Shown piece by piece: positions 22,767 to 32,417 of a DNA stretch of 57,110 nucleotides. Within the stretch, counting starts at the first letter, position 1, and each line of letters opens with the position of its first letter. The notes under the pieces are model-generated. The model was not told the origin of the DNA. It did no database searches and worked only from the letters and a program-made list of their open reading frames with translations. Origin of the DNA: Actinomycetota bacterium (lineage in GTDB: Bacteria > Actinomycetota > Geothermincolia > Geothermincolales > RBG-13-55-18). Position numbers and translations under genes: made by a program. The DNA lies in assembly GCA_013178005.1 (NCBI GenBank), contig JABLXL010000020.1:1-57110 (forward strand). Reading direction: 5' to 3'.

Positions 22767-23396
22767 TCAAAGATCCGAATCCGTTTCGCACTTGCTCACC
22801 GTGGCGCGCGCGGGGCGGAGCAGGCTGCCCTTGTAACGGTAGCCCTTCTGGTGCACCTCCACCACCGTTTCGTCCTCGTGATCGTCGCTCACCACCGCCA
22901 TAACCGCCTCGCACTCCTCGGGGTCGAAGGGGTGGCCGTGGGGGTTGACCTCCTCCAGCCCTTCCTTCTTGAGAACCTCCATGAGCTGCTCGTAGACCAT
23001 GGCCACGCCCCGCGCCAGCGCGTCTTCGCGGCCTTCGCACGATTCCAGCGCCTTCTCCAGGTTATCGACGACAGGAAGCAGTCCCGCGATCAGGGAGCGG
23101 TTCGCCGTCTCGATGATGCGCGACTGCTCCTTGATCATCCTCTTCCTGTAGTTTTCGAGCTCTGCCTTCTGCCTCTGGGCGTCATCCAGGTACTCTTTCG
23201 CCCTGCGCTCCGCCTCCTCGAGCCTTCCCTCGAGCGCGATGACCATCTCCTCCAGGTCCTTCTTCGTGAGGTGGTGCAGCTCTTTGCGGCGCTTTTCGGA
23301 GCCCTCGGCCTCCCCGCGCGCCTCCTTCTCGCCGCCGGCGGGCGCCGCCGCTTCCTTTTCCACTTCCTCTTTCCTGCCCTTCTTGTCGTCGCTCAT
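22767..23396 (-). CDS. grpE: Nucleotide exchange factor GrpE
   Basis: Releases ADP from DnaK. It has 209 residues, with a charged, disordered N-terminus (EEVEKEAAAPAGGEKEARGE), a long coiled coil (about 45-105) and a C-terminal beta domain with NPHGHPFDPEECEAVM and VVEVHQKGYRYKGSLLRPARVTVSK-like sequence (here ATVSK). The 175-bp gap to dnaJ is longer than the other gaps in the cluster and holds no gene. Confidence 0.96.
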   Translation of the reverse strand: MSDDKKGRKEEVEKEAAAPAGGEKEARGEAEGSEKRRKELHHLTKKDLEEMVIALEGRLEEAERRAKEYLDDAQRQKAELENYRKRMIKEQSRIIETANRSLIAGLLPVVDNLEKALESCEGREDALARGVAMVYEQLMEVLKKEGLEEVNPHGHPFDPEECEAVMAVVSDDHEDETVVEVHQKGYRYKGSLLRPARATVSKCETDSDL

Positions 23397-23485
23397 CTCA
23401 TAACACCTCTCTTGGATCCCCCGCCCTTATGGCTGGGGCTGGACCCTCGCCCAGCCCCAGCTTCCAGGACCTGTCCCGGAGGGGA

Positions 23486-23953
23486 TCATTCCTTCTTTTC
23501 CCCCTCCACCTTGATGGGGATCTGCTTGGGCTTGGCCTCCTCCGCCTTGGGCATCTCTATCTTGAGCACGCCGCCGGAGACGGAAGCCGAGACCTTGTCC
23601 GGGTCTACCTTGCGCGGCAGCGGTATGTTGCGCTCGAAGTAACCGTAGGCCCGCTCGATGCGGTGGTAGTTCTCCTCCTTGACCTCGTTTGAGAACTTCC
23701 TCTCGCCCTTGACGTGCAGGATGTCGTCCTCCAGGGAGATGTCGATATCCTTGGCGTCAAGGCCGGGCAGCTCCACCTCGACGGTGAGCTTGTCATCGCT
23801 CTCGTACATGTCGAGGGCGGGCGCCCAGGTGGCCGCGGTCTCCACCGCCGCCGGCGACTCCACTCCCCTGAAGAAGCTGCGTCGGAAGAGTCGGTTGACC
23901 TCGTCCTGCAGGTTCATCAGGTCCCGGAATGGATCCCATCTCACGATAGCCAT
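23486..23953 (-). CDS. Small heat-shock protein, Hsp20/alpha-crystallin family
   Basis: ATP-independent holdase that binds unfolding proteins before DnaK and ClpB act. It has 155 residues. The N-terminus MAIVRWDPFRDL is typical of bacterial class A sHSPs. The alpha-crystallin domain runs from about 45 to 135 with ELPGLDAKDIDISLEDDILHVKGERK, and the final strand GGVLKIEMPK ends in IPIKVEGEKKE. It sits inside the operon between dnaK and grpE, where it is not always found. The ATG after GGAGTGAGGAGG was preferred to an in-frame GTG. Confidence 0.95.
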   Translation of the reverse strand: MAIVRWDPFRDLMNLQDEVNRLFRRSFFRGVESPAAVETAATWAPALDMYESDDKLTVEVELPGLDAKDIDISLEDDILHVKGERKFSNEVKEENYHRIERAYGYFERNIPLPRKVDPDKVSASVSGGVLKIEMPKAEEAKPKQIPIKVEGEKKE

Positions 23954-24013
23954 CCTCCTCACTCCTTTCTCCGCGTTTTATTTTCAAGGGGGAGGCGCGT
24001 GGCGCCCCCCGCC

Positions 24014-25870
<1,857 letters not shown>

Positions 25871-25919
25871 TTATTTCATCGCGCTTTATCTCATCATGGT
25901 CATATATGAGCGCATTTTT

Positions 25920-25949
25920 AATATATCTCTTGATAATATTATTGTCAAG
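25920..25949 (-). promoter_or_regulatory. dnaK promoter covered by an HspR (HAIR) operator
   Basis: On the minus strand the -35 TTGACA (25943-25948) and -10 TATATT (25920-25925) lie exactly 17 bp apart, close to a consensus promoter. CTTGA-N11-TCAAG (25929-25949) overlaps the -35 and spacer. It has the half sites and spacing of the HAIR operator, whose consensus is CTTGAGT-N7-ACTCAAG, although the inner GT/AC pairs are not kept. HspR bound here would block polymerase. The region is strongly AT-rich. Confidence 0.88.
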
Positions 25950-26200
25950 ACTCTTTACATAAAAATTTATAGCTCTTTCATTGGCCTTGCGTATGCGTGA
26001 ATTTGCGCGCCAGACCCAACCTCGCTTCACGATGAAACGCGCCGGCGGCGTCGTGCTTCGCCAAGCTCGTCGCGATCTCGCTGATGTACAGGCGCATGCT
26101 TCCCAAGCCTTATATCTCGCGACGCAACGCGCTGGCACCGTTGCGCCTCGCTATGATCTGCGCAATCGCTTCCGCGATGCAGGCTGTCGGGTGGCAGGCT
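25950..26200. other. Spacer upstream of the dnaK promoter, no gene seen
   Basis: About 250 bases between the dnaK promoter and the ubiA stop. The part near dnaK is AT-rich. The part near ubiA abruptly becomes GC-rich with many CGC triplets. No reading frame with a ribosome site, no tRNA and no clear repeat could be supported. Confidence 0.4.
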
Positions 26201-27118
26201 TTATCCGAGGGCGGCGTTGACGCCGTAGACGAAGTAGAAGAGCAGGAGGGCGGCGATGGGGTAGACCAGCAGCCCGGCGTTGAACCTTATATGGGGTGGT
26301 TTCCACAACAGGTGCATGCCCACGGTGAAAACGATGGCTCCCGGCAGGGACAGGGCGAAGAAGAGCTTGAAGGTCCAGGCTATGGGGAGGGTGAAGTTGT
26401 AAACCGTGACGGGGATGAGCAAAAGGCACATGGGAATCATGGCCTTGAGCATGGCGTCCGCCCCGAAAACCACCCCGGAGGTGCGGAATCCGGCCGCCTC
26501 GTCGAAGGGCACGTCGTTGGCCACGCTCGGTATATAAAGGGTAGCGGAGAAGAGGAAGCCGTAGGAAAGGGGCCAGAAGCCCGGCCAGCTCGCGGGCAGG
26601 AGGGCGTTCCACCCCGCCACGAGCAGGACCACCGCCCCCAAGGCGTTGGTCGCGATGTCCAGCACCGGTTTGGCCTTGAGGCGGAACCAGGGATGGGAGT
26701 AGAGGATGCCTAGGATGACCACCGAACCCACCATAAACAACGCGTACCAGGCGTTCACCAGCAGCGAAAACAACACGCATCCCGCTCCCGAGAGGGTAAA
26801 GAGGAGCGCCGTCTCGAGCTTTCCCATCTCCCCCGTCGCGAAGGGCTGGTCTGACATGTGCAGGTCTCCCTTGTACATGTCGTTGTGGAGGCGGTCCGAC
26901 TCCACGTCCGCGTAGAAGTTGAGCGAACTCGAGAAGAACGAGCCACAGAGGAAGCCCAGGTACATCAGGGCTATCTTGTATCCCGATGTCCTCCCACCCT
27001 CGGCCGCGGCGGAGGCGAAGCCCAGGGTGGTGGGAAATATGTAGATGAACATGGTCTTGATACGGAAAAGGATCCAGTACTTGCGAAGGTATCTTTCCAG
27101 GCGCGGCCTTATCTCCAA
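26201..27118 (-). CDS. UbiA-family polyprenyltransferase
   Basis: Membrane enzyme that transfers a prenyl chain to an acceptor, for example in quinone, heme or lipid synthesis. About 305 residues with some eight membrane helices. The first Asp-rich motif is NFYADVESDRLHND and the second site reads SVANDVPFDEAAGFRT; both are needed for prenyl-diphosphate and magnesium binding. The TTG start is chosen because AAGGAGG lies five bases before it; a TTG eleven codons earlier lacks such a site. No quinone or heme genes are adjacent, so the acceptor cannot be told. Confidence 0.85.
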   Translation of the reverse strand: MEIRPRLERYLRKYWILFRIKTMFIYIFPTTLGFASAAAEGGRTSGYKIALMYLGFLCGSFFSSSLNFYADVESDRLHNDMYKGDLHMSDQPFATGEMGKLETALLFTLSGAGCVLFSLLVNAWYALFMVGSVVILGILYSHPWFRLKAKPVLDIATNALGAVVLLVAGWNALLPASWPGFWPLSYGFLFSATLYIPSVANDVPFDEAAGFRTSGVVFGADAMLKAMIPMCLLLIPVTVYNFTLPIAWTFKLFFALSLPGAIVFTVGMHLLWKPPHIRFNAGLLVYPIAALLLFYFVYGVNAALG

Positions 27119-27200
27119 CTTGCCCTCCTTAAGCCCAGACGTCCTATTCAAGTAAAACAGATCGGGGTTGAGCGTTCAATAACATCATGAACCGAGGCAG

Positions 27201-27243
27201 GCCAGATATGTGAGAGATCACTCCTTTCTCCTGCATATCTGGC
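27201..27243. promoter_or_regulatory. Inverted repeat upstream of ubiA
   Basis: GCCAGATATG (27201-27210) and CATATCTGGC (27234-27243) are perfect 10-base complements. The 23-base loop itself holds GTGA-N4-TCAC. It lies about 85 bp before the ubiA start. In RNA it would make a strong hairpin; in DNA it could be an operator. On the + strand it is followed by TTTCTT, so it might also stop transcription coming the other way. Confidence 0.55.
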
Positions 27244-27368
27244 TTTCTTCGCAAGGGAATAGTTGAGTATTCTCCCCTCTCCTTTCTTCTCAGGCCTCCC
27301 TACGAAAGAATTTCGGCGATCCCGCCGATCCGCGATGCCCGGTCGTATGCCCCCTCCGCGTCAATGCC

Positions 27369-28001
27369 TTAGCCCAGGAAACCCTCCGCCTCCTTGAGCA
27401 CCCGGAAAAAAACCCGCTCCGCCCCTGCGTCCTCCGCGATCCTTGCCACGTCGAGGTTGAAGAGGAAGGTGGCGTTGAGGAGCCGGAAGGAATCCCCCGC
27501 CTTGGGGTTGGCCGGCACCTCGCCCCCCAGAGCCTCCCGCAATGCCACCGCGGCCACCTTCCCCGAGACCAGCACCAGGCGCGGCCCGACTATGCGCAGC
27601 TCCTCCGCCAGGTACGCTGAGCACCGCTGCACATCCTTGCGATTGGGGCGGCCGGCTGGGCAGCGCAACGCGGTGGAGAGGTACACGGACCGGAGGTCCC
27701 AGCCCCACTCCTCACGCGCCCGGGACGACACCCCCTCCCACCATGAACCCCAGGGGTTGGACGAAACCGCTCCCGGTCCCGGCATGCCTGCGAGCATGAA
27801 GAGGGACGCGCCGGGCTCTCCCCGTCCGGGTATGCCCCCGCCCTTCCCCGCGCAGCGACCGCACTCGCGCACGGCGCGGCGCAACGCCACCAGGTCAGCC
27901 CTCAGCTTGGCCCTGATGGCCGCGGCCGCCTGTCCTGCTCCATCCTCTACACGGTCAGGGTTTGATCCTCCCAACGCAAGGACCCCTCGATGGTTATCCA
28001 C
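27369..28001 (-). CDS. Uracil-DNA glycosylase-like Fe-S protein with altered active site
   Basis: About 210 residues resembling family 4/5 uracil-DNA glycosylases. Four cysteines fit the 4Fe-4S cluster: CGRC near 47-50, then RCPAGRPNR and QRC. A Rossmann-like core (GPRLVLVSGKVAAVAL) follows. The catalytic parts differ. Motif A, normally GEAPG or GEGPG, reads AGMPGPGA, and the HPA motif near the C-terminus is replaced by FNLDVA. It may be a diverged glycosylase with another substrate, or inactive. The GTG start is uncertain because the first 20 residues look unlike the family. Confidence 0.65.
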   Translation of the reverse strand: MDNHRGVLALGGSNPDRVEDGAGQAAAAIRAKLRADLVALRRAVRECGRCAGKGGGIPGRGEPGASLFMLAGMPGPGAVSSNPWGSWWEGVSSRAREEWGWDLRSVYLSTALRCPAGRPNRKDVQRCSAYLAEELRIVGPRLVLVSGKVAAVALREALGGEVPANPKAGDSFRLLNATFLFNLDVARIAEDAGAERVFFRVLKEAEGFLG

Positions 28002-28183
28002 ACCCTTCCTGCAGGGGTCGGCATCCTAACCGCCGCCCCTTTCAACCCTCCCCGGGAGAGGTAATGCGGGTTCGTCCCGCCCCTTCGCCCGACCGTTGCC
28101 CCAGGTAAAGCCGGCTTTTGCGGCGACCGGGGCGTCCATGGCCGACCCCTTGCCGTTCCTCTTCCCGACCGCCATACATCATA

Positions 28184-28212
28184 TTGTGGAAATACCATTA
28201 ATTATTCCACAA
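28184..28212. promoter_or_regulatory. Perfect inverted repeat upstream of the sigma factor promoter
   Basis: TTGTGGAA and TTCCACAA are exact complements separated by 13 bases and end five bases before the -35. The geometry suits a dimeric regulator binding just upstream of polymerase. The regulator is unknown. The surrounding 60 bases are AT-rich. Confidence 0.6.
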
Positions 28213-28216
28213 AATG

Positions 28217-28246
28217 TTGACATATCCTATATATATGGTTTAATAT
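28217..28246 (+). promoter_or_regulatory. Promoter of the SigH-like gene
   Basis: TTGACA (28217-28222) is a perfect -35. The -10 is TTTAAT, TTAATA or TAATAT at 16-18 bp spacing within TTTAATAT. It lies about 50 bp before the TTG start. The upstream palindrome touches its edge, so regulated expression is likely. Confidence 0.65.
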
Positions 28247-28292
28247 AACTCAAAATATACAACATGTGGGCTTAGAGCGAGGAGGGGATGGC

Positions 28293-28949
28293 TTGCCAGT
28301 CAAGGAAAGAACCAGGCCTTACTATTTGGAGATTTCCTATGACGAGATGAGCGACGAGGATCTCATCGCCCAGACCAGGCGGGGGGACTCCCAGGCCGTG
28401 GCGTACCTTCTCAACAAGTACCAGTACCTCGTCCACGTCAAGGCCAAGTCCTACTTCCTGGACGGAGCCGAACACGACGACACCATCCAGGAGGGGATGA
28501 TAGGTCTCTACAAAGCGATACGTGACTACAAGTTCAACGACATCTGCTCTTTTCGCTCCTTCGCCGTCCTCTGCATCACGCGCCAGATCATCACCGCGGT
28601 AAAGACGCACACGCGGAAAAAACACAACCCCCTGAGCTGCTACCGCCCCCTTGAGGCCGGCGTTTTCGACGAGAGCGGGGACGTGGTGTACTACGCCGGG
28701 GGCAGCATCGGAACCAAGGCTGAGGACCCCCTGGAGATGTTCATCTTCGAGGACGAGGTCACCAGGATCATCCACATCCTGAGGGAGAAACTTAGCGGGT
28801 TGGAATGGAACGTCCTCGTTTCCTACCTGGAGGGCAAGAGCTACCGGGAGATCGCCGATGAGATCAAGCGCGACACCAAGGTGGTGGACAACGCCCTCTG
28901 CCGCATCAAGGCGAAGATAAAGAACCACGTCGAACCTCTCCTCAATTAA
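28293..28949 (+). CDS. RNA polymerase sigma factor, SigH/Spo0H-like
   Basis: Sigma-70-family factor of 218 residues. SDEDLIAQTRRGDSQAVAYLLNKY opens region 2. SYFLDGAEHDDTIQEGMIGLYKAIRDY and FRSFAVLCITRQIITAVKTHTRKKH are close to Spo0H/SigH regions 2.1-2.4. GLEWNVLVSYLEGKSYREIADEI with VVDNALCRIKAKIK is the region 4 helix-turn-helix. In Bacillus this type directs transition-phase genes, and here the regulon is unknown. The TTG after AGGAGGGG is the best start. No anti-sigma gene is next to it. Confidence 0.88.
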   Translation: MPVKERTRPYYLEISYDEMSDEDLIAQTRRGDSQAVAYLLNKYQYLVHVKAKSYFLDGAEHDDTIQEGMIGLYKAIRDYKFNDICSFRSFAVLCITRQIITAVKTHTRKKHNPLSCYRPLEAGVFDESGDVVYYAGGSIGTKAEDPLEMFIFEDEVTRIIHILREKLSGLEWNVLVSYLEGKSYREIADEIKRDTKVVDNALCRIKAKIKNHVEPLLN

Positions 28950-29029
28950 AGCCAGCATATAAGCACTCATTTTAGAAAGTCATGATTAACACTTTACATC
29001 TTGTCCCACGCGCCGTCTCAGGTTAAAAT

Positions 29030-29064
29030 CTCCTCGGTCCCTCGAGCGTCGCCCGAGGGTGGAG
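29030..29064 (+). other. Leader hairpin upstream of the CoA-transferase terminator
   Basis: Outer CTCC/GGAG and inner CCCTCG/CGAGGG pairs make an interrupted stem 55 bp before an intrinsic terminator. Together they look like a structured leader, but I recognise no known riboswitch consensus. It could instead be the 3' untranslated part of the sigma factor transcript. Confidence 0.35.
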
Positions 29065-29118
29065 AATTGATTCACAGCAATTAACGGAGATGTCGCAGGA
29101 GCAGGGATGGCACTTAAC

Positions 29119-29150
29119 AGGCACGGTCGGGTCGGCCGTGCCTCGTTTTT
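29119..29150 (+). terminator. Intrinsic terminator between sigma factor and CoA-transferase genes
   Basis: AGGCACGG (29119-29126) pairs with CCGTGCCT (29136-29143) and is followed by CGTTTTTCTTT. This is a textbook rho-independent terminator on the + strand. It ends the sigma factor transcript or acts as an attenuator in the CoA-transferase leader. Confidence 0.8.
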
Positions 29151-29213
29151 CTTTCCGCTTGCAGGAGAACTGCTCAGCACGGAGGTACGCGCCCATAGCT
29201 CCCCTTTCATGCG

Positions 29214-29327
29214 ATTCCGGCCATACGATTCGCCGCGACGCGGGGGCTTGCTCACACGGCCAAGATCGAGGTTCCGGCTATACGGCGTCCGCCGCACTGC
29301 GGGCGCTTAGGCACAAGGCAATGATCG
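29214..29327. repeat. 57-bp tandem repeat before the CoA-transferase start
   Basis: A block beginning ATTCCGGCCATACG at 29214 and ending GATCGAG recurs 57 bp later as GTTCCGGCTATACG, also ending GATCGAG. Shared internal pieces include CCGCCGC, GCGGG and CACA-GGC. The second copy runs straight into the ribosome site GGGAGGG of the gene, so the array lies in its 5' untranslated region. Confidence 0.75.
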
Positions 29328-29355
29328 AGAAAGAAGGGACGGGAGGGAACAAGAG

Positions 29356-30690
29356 ATGAACAAGTGGGAAGAAGAGTACAAGCGCAAGCTCACCACCCCC
29401 GAGGAGGTGGCGAAGACCGTAAAGGACGGCGATAAGTTCTTCTGCGGAAGCGGCTCCTGCGCCCCCGACGCCGTTCTGGGCGCCATTTTCGACCGCGCGG
29501 AGGAGCTCAACGACGTGGTGTTCGCCGGGCTGATCATGCTCGCGCCCACCTACAAGGTCCTCAAGATGGAGCTCTCGAAGCACGTCCTCTTCAACAACCT
29601 CTACGCCACGCCCCTGGACCGCCAGGCGTTGCACGAGGGGATCAGCGTGCACACTCCCTTTCACTTCTCCGACCTTCCGCGCCTCGCCTCCGAGTTCGCC
29701 GGTTACAAGAAGGTGATCACGCAGGTGGGACCCATGGACCGGCACGGATACATGTGCGCGGGCGTTTCGGGCAACTTCCTGGACGTCGTGCATACCCTGG
29801 ACGAACTGGTGGTGGAGGTCAACGAGCACCAGCCTACGGTGCACGGCGCCAACTTCTACCATATCTCACAGGTCTCGGCGGTGGTGGAGAACCACCACCC
29901 CCTCTTCGACCTGCCCCCGGACCCCATCACCGACACCGACCGGGCCATCGCTGAGAACATCGCCCAATATATCAAGGACGGCGACACCATCCAGCTCGGC
30001 ATCGGCGCGGTGCCCAACGCCATCGGGGAATGCCTCCTGGAAAAGAAGCACCTGGGTTGCTACACGGAGATGATCCCCGATGCCATCATGAAGCTCTTCG
30101 AGGCGGGGGCACTGGACAACACCCGGAAGACCTTCTTCCCCTACCAGTTCAACGCCTTCTTCGCCGCGGGCTCCACCGAGCTCTACAAGTGGCTGGACTG
30201 CAACCCCATGGTCTATTTCAGCCCCATAAGCTACAACAACGACCCCAACAACGTGGCGAAGAACGACAACATGGTGGCCATCAACGCCACCCTTGAGATA
30301 GATCTTATGGGGCAGTGTTGCTCGGAATCGCTCGGACCCTACCAGTACAGCGCCACCGGCGGCCAGGTGGATTTCACGCGCGGCGCCTACATGGCCAAGG
30401 GCGGGCGGGCGTTCATCGCCACCCACTCCACCACCATCGACAAGAGCACGGGGGAGACGGTCTCCAAGATAGTGCCCCAGCTGAAGCCAGGCGCCACCGT
30501 CACCCTTACGCGTACCGACGTCATGTACGTTGCCACGGAGTACGGCGTGGTCAACCTCAAGGGGAAGAGCCTGAGGGAAAGGGCGAGGGCGCTCATCTCC
30601 ATCGCCCACCCGGATTTCCGTCCCGAGCTCATCCGCTACGCCAAGGACGTCAAGTATTTCGTCTTCCCCGAACACGAGATATTCGACTGA
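29356..30690 (+). CDS. Acetyl-CoA hydrolase / 4-hydroxybutyrate CoA-transferase family protein
   Basis: 444 residues, the usual length for class I CoA-transferases that move CoA between acetyl-CoA and a short organic acid. QLGIGAVPNAIGECL is the CoA-binding glycine loop. YTEMIPDAIM at 236-245 supplies the catalytic Glu238. SATGGQVDFTRGAYMAKGGRAFIA and EYGVVNLKGKSLRERA are C-terminal signatures. The likely acceptors are 4-hydroxybutyrate, butyrate or acetate, and sequence alone does not tell which. A strong terminator follows, so it is probably a single-gene unit in fermentation or energy metabolism. Confidence 0.9.
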   Translation: MNKWEEEYKRKLTTPEEVAKTVKDGDKFFCGSGSCAPDAVLGAIFDRAEELNDVVFAGLIMLAPTYKVLKMELSKHVLFNNLYATPLDRQALHEGISVHTPFHFSDLPRLASEFAGYKKVITQVGPMDRHGYMCAGVSGNFLDVVHTLDELVVEVNEHQPTVHGANFYHISQVSAVVENHHPLFDLPPDPITDTDRAIAENIAQYIKDGDTIQLGIGAVPNAIGECLLEKKHLGCYTEMIPDAIMKLFEAGALDNTRKTFFPYQFNAFFAAGSTELYKWLDCNPMVYFSPISYNNDPNNVAKNDNMVAINATLEIDLMGQCCSESLGPYQYSATGGQVDFTRGAYMAKGGRAFIATHSTTIDKSTGETVSKIVPQLKPGATVTLTRTDVMYVATEYGVVNLKGKSLRERARALISIAHPDFRPELIRYAKDVKYFVFPEHEIFD

Positions 30691-30717
30691 GAAGAACGCC
30701 GCGAGCGAAGCGGTTAA

Positions 30718-30745
30718 GGACGGGGCCGGGTTTCCGGCCCCGTCC
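30718..30745 (+). terminator. Terminator of the CoA-transferase gene
   Basis: GGACGGGGCCG and CGGCCCCGTCC form a perfect 11-bp stem 27 bases past the stop. The right arm GGCCCCGTCC is then repeated once more and followed by TTTGTTT, so two alternative stems are possible. Confidence 0.8.
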
Positions 30746-31111
30746 GGCCCCGTCCTTTGTTTCGACCGCCGTTTTCACGTTCGTCGCCCGCCGAGAGAAG
30801 GACGCCTAGCGCCGGCCTCGGCCAGGCTTCGGGGATAGCGGGTGAAAAAATATTTGCTGGCAGCAATGCGCGGGGCGCCGGCCTGGGAATAGCCATGGGG
30901 ATGGCGCCGGAGAGGCGGCACATCCCGCATCCTCGATCCCCCGAAGCCGCCCGCGTCTCCCCACGGCCAAGCACGGGAGATCGTGCAAGGTGCCCGTCGG
31001 ACGAGGGACAATGCGTCCATCCCTGGTGGTTGTTGGGGTATCTCGTCTTCTCTCACGCCTGCGCGGATTTGCCTGTCACGCAATCGCGGGTGCCGCCCAG
31101 ATTACGGGGCA
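30746..31111. other. Spacer with weak 66-bp repeat, no gene seen
   Basis: GCGCCGGCCT at 30809 recurs at 30875, and both copies continue to GGGGAT-GCG, giving two related blocks of about 35 bases. A short AT-rich run (AAAAAATATTTG) lies between them. No reading frame has both a ribosome site and coding character. The adjacent membrane-protein gene ends here from the other strand. Confidence 0.4.
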
Positions 31112-32065
31112 CTACTTCCTCTTCTTTCCAGCGGGTGGCTTGCCCGCGCCGGCACTCCCGGCCTTTCCGGCCTTCGCGCCGCTTTTCGCCGCCTGCCCGC
31201 CCGACCGCTTCGCGGGCCGCTCGCCGCGCCCGGGTTCGCCCTTTCCGTCTTTTCCCTTACGCTTCTTTTTACTTTCCTCTTCCAATATACGGTAATAGAG
31301 GCGGTTGAAGGCCGCGGCCACGAATGCCGTCCTCCCCCCTTCCAGCAGGGACATGCTCACCAACAAGATGGCGAAGATCAGCCCGGGGCCCGGCACGTAA
31401 TAGACGGCGAAGGAAGCCCCAAGGAAGAGGGTGCGCACCACAAGCTCCGGCACGATGAACAACACCATCGCGTCTCTGTATCTTTCCTTTATCAACGTAT
31501 AACTCGCCCGGAAGACCTCCTCGACCCTTGTCCCGCCCTCCAGGCATATCATCTGCGGGACCAGCACGAGCAGCACCATGACCAGGTCGGCGACCAGGTA
31601 GCTGAGGTAGAAGTGGACCAGGGTGAGCACGAAAACGCTCCCCGCGCTCACACCCCCGGTGAGGAGAAAGCTCAAGAGCATGCTGACCAGCATCTGGGCG
31701 GCCATGAAGGCGAACACCGCCACCACTCCCGTGACCAGGCCCGGCAACAAGGCGGGCCGCGAGCGGGAGCGCATGCCCGCGAAGGCCTTCCGGTAAGCAT
31801 TGGGCGATCCGCCCTTCGAGTCCCCGTGGTAGAGGAAAACGCCCATGCACCAGAAGAGGAATTGCACGCAGAAGCACACGCTATACCCGGCGAGGAGAAG
31901 GAGGATATACCAGCGGGCAGGGGTTCCGGGCACGAGGAAATAGAAAAGGAACACGAGGGGAAGAGCCGAGGCGGACAGCAGCAGCCACATGACCGGGCGC
32001 CTCCGGATGTCTTTCGCGGCGCCAAGAATGATCTCCCTCGCGGGTCCCTTTGCGTTGCCGGCCAA
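31112..32065 (-). CDS. Polytopic membrane protein with basic C-terminal tail
   Basis: 317 residues with about six membrane helices between 25 and 245 (for example WLLLSASALPLVFLFYFLV, LPGLVTGVVAVFAFMAAQMLV and LSYLVADLVMVLLVLVP). The last 60 residues are a cytoplasmic tail of lysine, arginine, glycine and alanine (KKKRKGKDGKGEPGRGERPAKR). Helix spacing recalls DUF975/YciC-like integral proteins, but I cannot assign it. The basic tail could contact nucleic acid or membrane lipids. The TTG start follows AGAGAGG closely. Confidence 0.65.
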   Translation of the reverse strand: MAGNAKGPAREIILGAAKDIRRRPVMWLLLSASALPLVFLFYFLVPGTPARWYILLLLAGYSVCFCVQFLFWCMGVFLYHGDSKGGSPNAYRKAFAGMRSRSRPALLPGLVTGVVAVFAFMAAQMLVSMLLSFLLTGGVSAGSVFVLTLVHFYLSYLVADLVMVLLVLVPQMICLEGGTRVEEVFRASYTLIKERYRDAMVLFIVPELVVRTLFLGASFAVYYVPGPGLIFAILLVSMSLLEGGRTAFVAAAFNRLYYRILEEESKKKRKGKDGKGEPGRGERPAKRSGGQAAKSGAKAGKAGSAGAGKPPAGKKRK

Positions 32066-32417
32066 CGTCCTCTCTTTCCCTCTCGTATGCCAGGCACCAG
32101 CCTGCCCGCCTCCAGCAGGTCTCCTCGTCGCGTGCCTGGACCGGTGCCAGGCGCCTCCACCCCAAAGGGAAGCGCTACCTAAAGATAAGCAGCGCCGGAC
32201 GGAGCGTCAACCAGCATCGCCCATGGCCAACGACCGGCATCATTTACGCCTTCGCTCCCGCGGGCGCCGGGACAGCGGTTATAATACTCGTGTTCTCGCC
32301 GCTTGCCGGCGGGCGTCCGGCTGAAGGGCGGGATGAGCCCGGCATGACAACGAGGGCGCGGGAGGGCAACAAGCCGCGGCGGGCCGCCGCGCAGACGACC
32401 GAGGAGGTGGCTGCATC
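32066..32417. other. Divergent spacer with inverted repeat and lone -10
   Basis: Lies between two divergently transcribed genes. CCAGGCAC (32090-32097) is complementary to GTGCCTGG (32132-32139), and GGTGCCAGGC follows, so overlapping stems are possible. TTATAATACT near 32279 looks like a -10 for the rightward gene but lacks a good -35. No gene is supported. Confidence 0.4.

Noticed and set aside
29030-29150. Known riboswitch (c-di-GMP, glycine, ZTP, fluoride, THF and similar)
   Set aside because: None of the conserved core sequences of these classes could be found; only generic hairpins are present.
30746-31111. Small genes in the spacer after the CoA-transferase
   Set aside because: Several open frames overlap in all phases with no ribosome site and Arg/Pro-rich composition typical of non-coding high-GC DNA.
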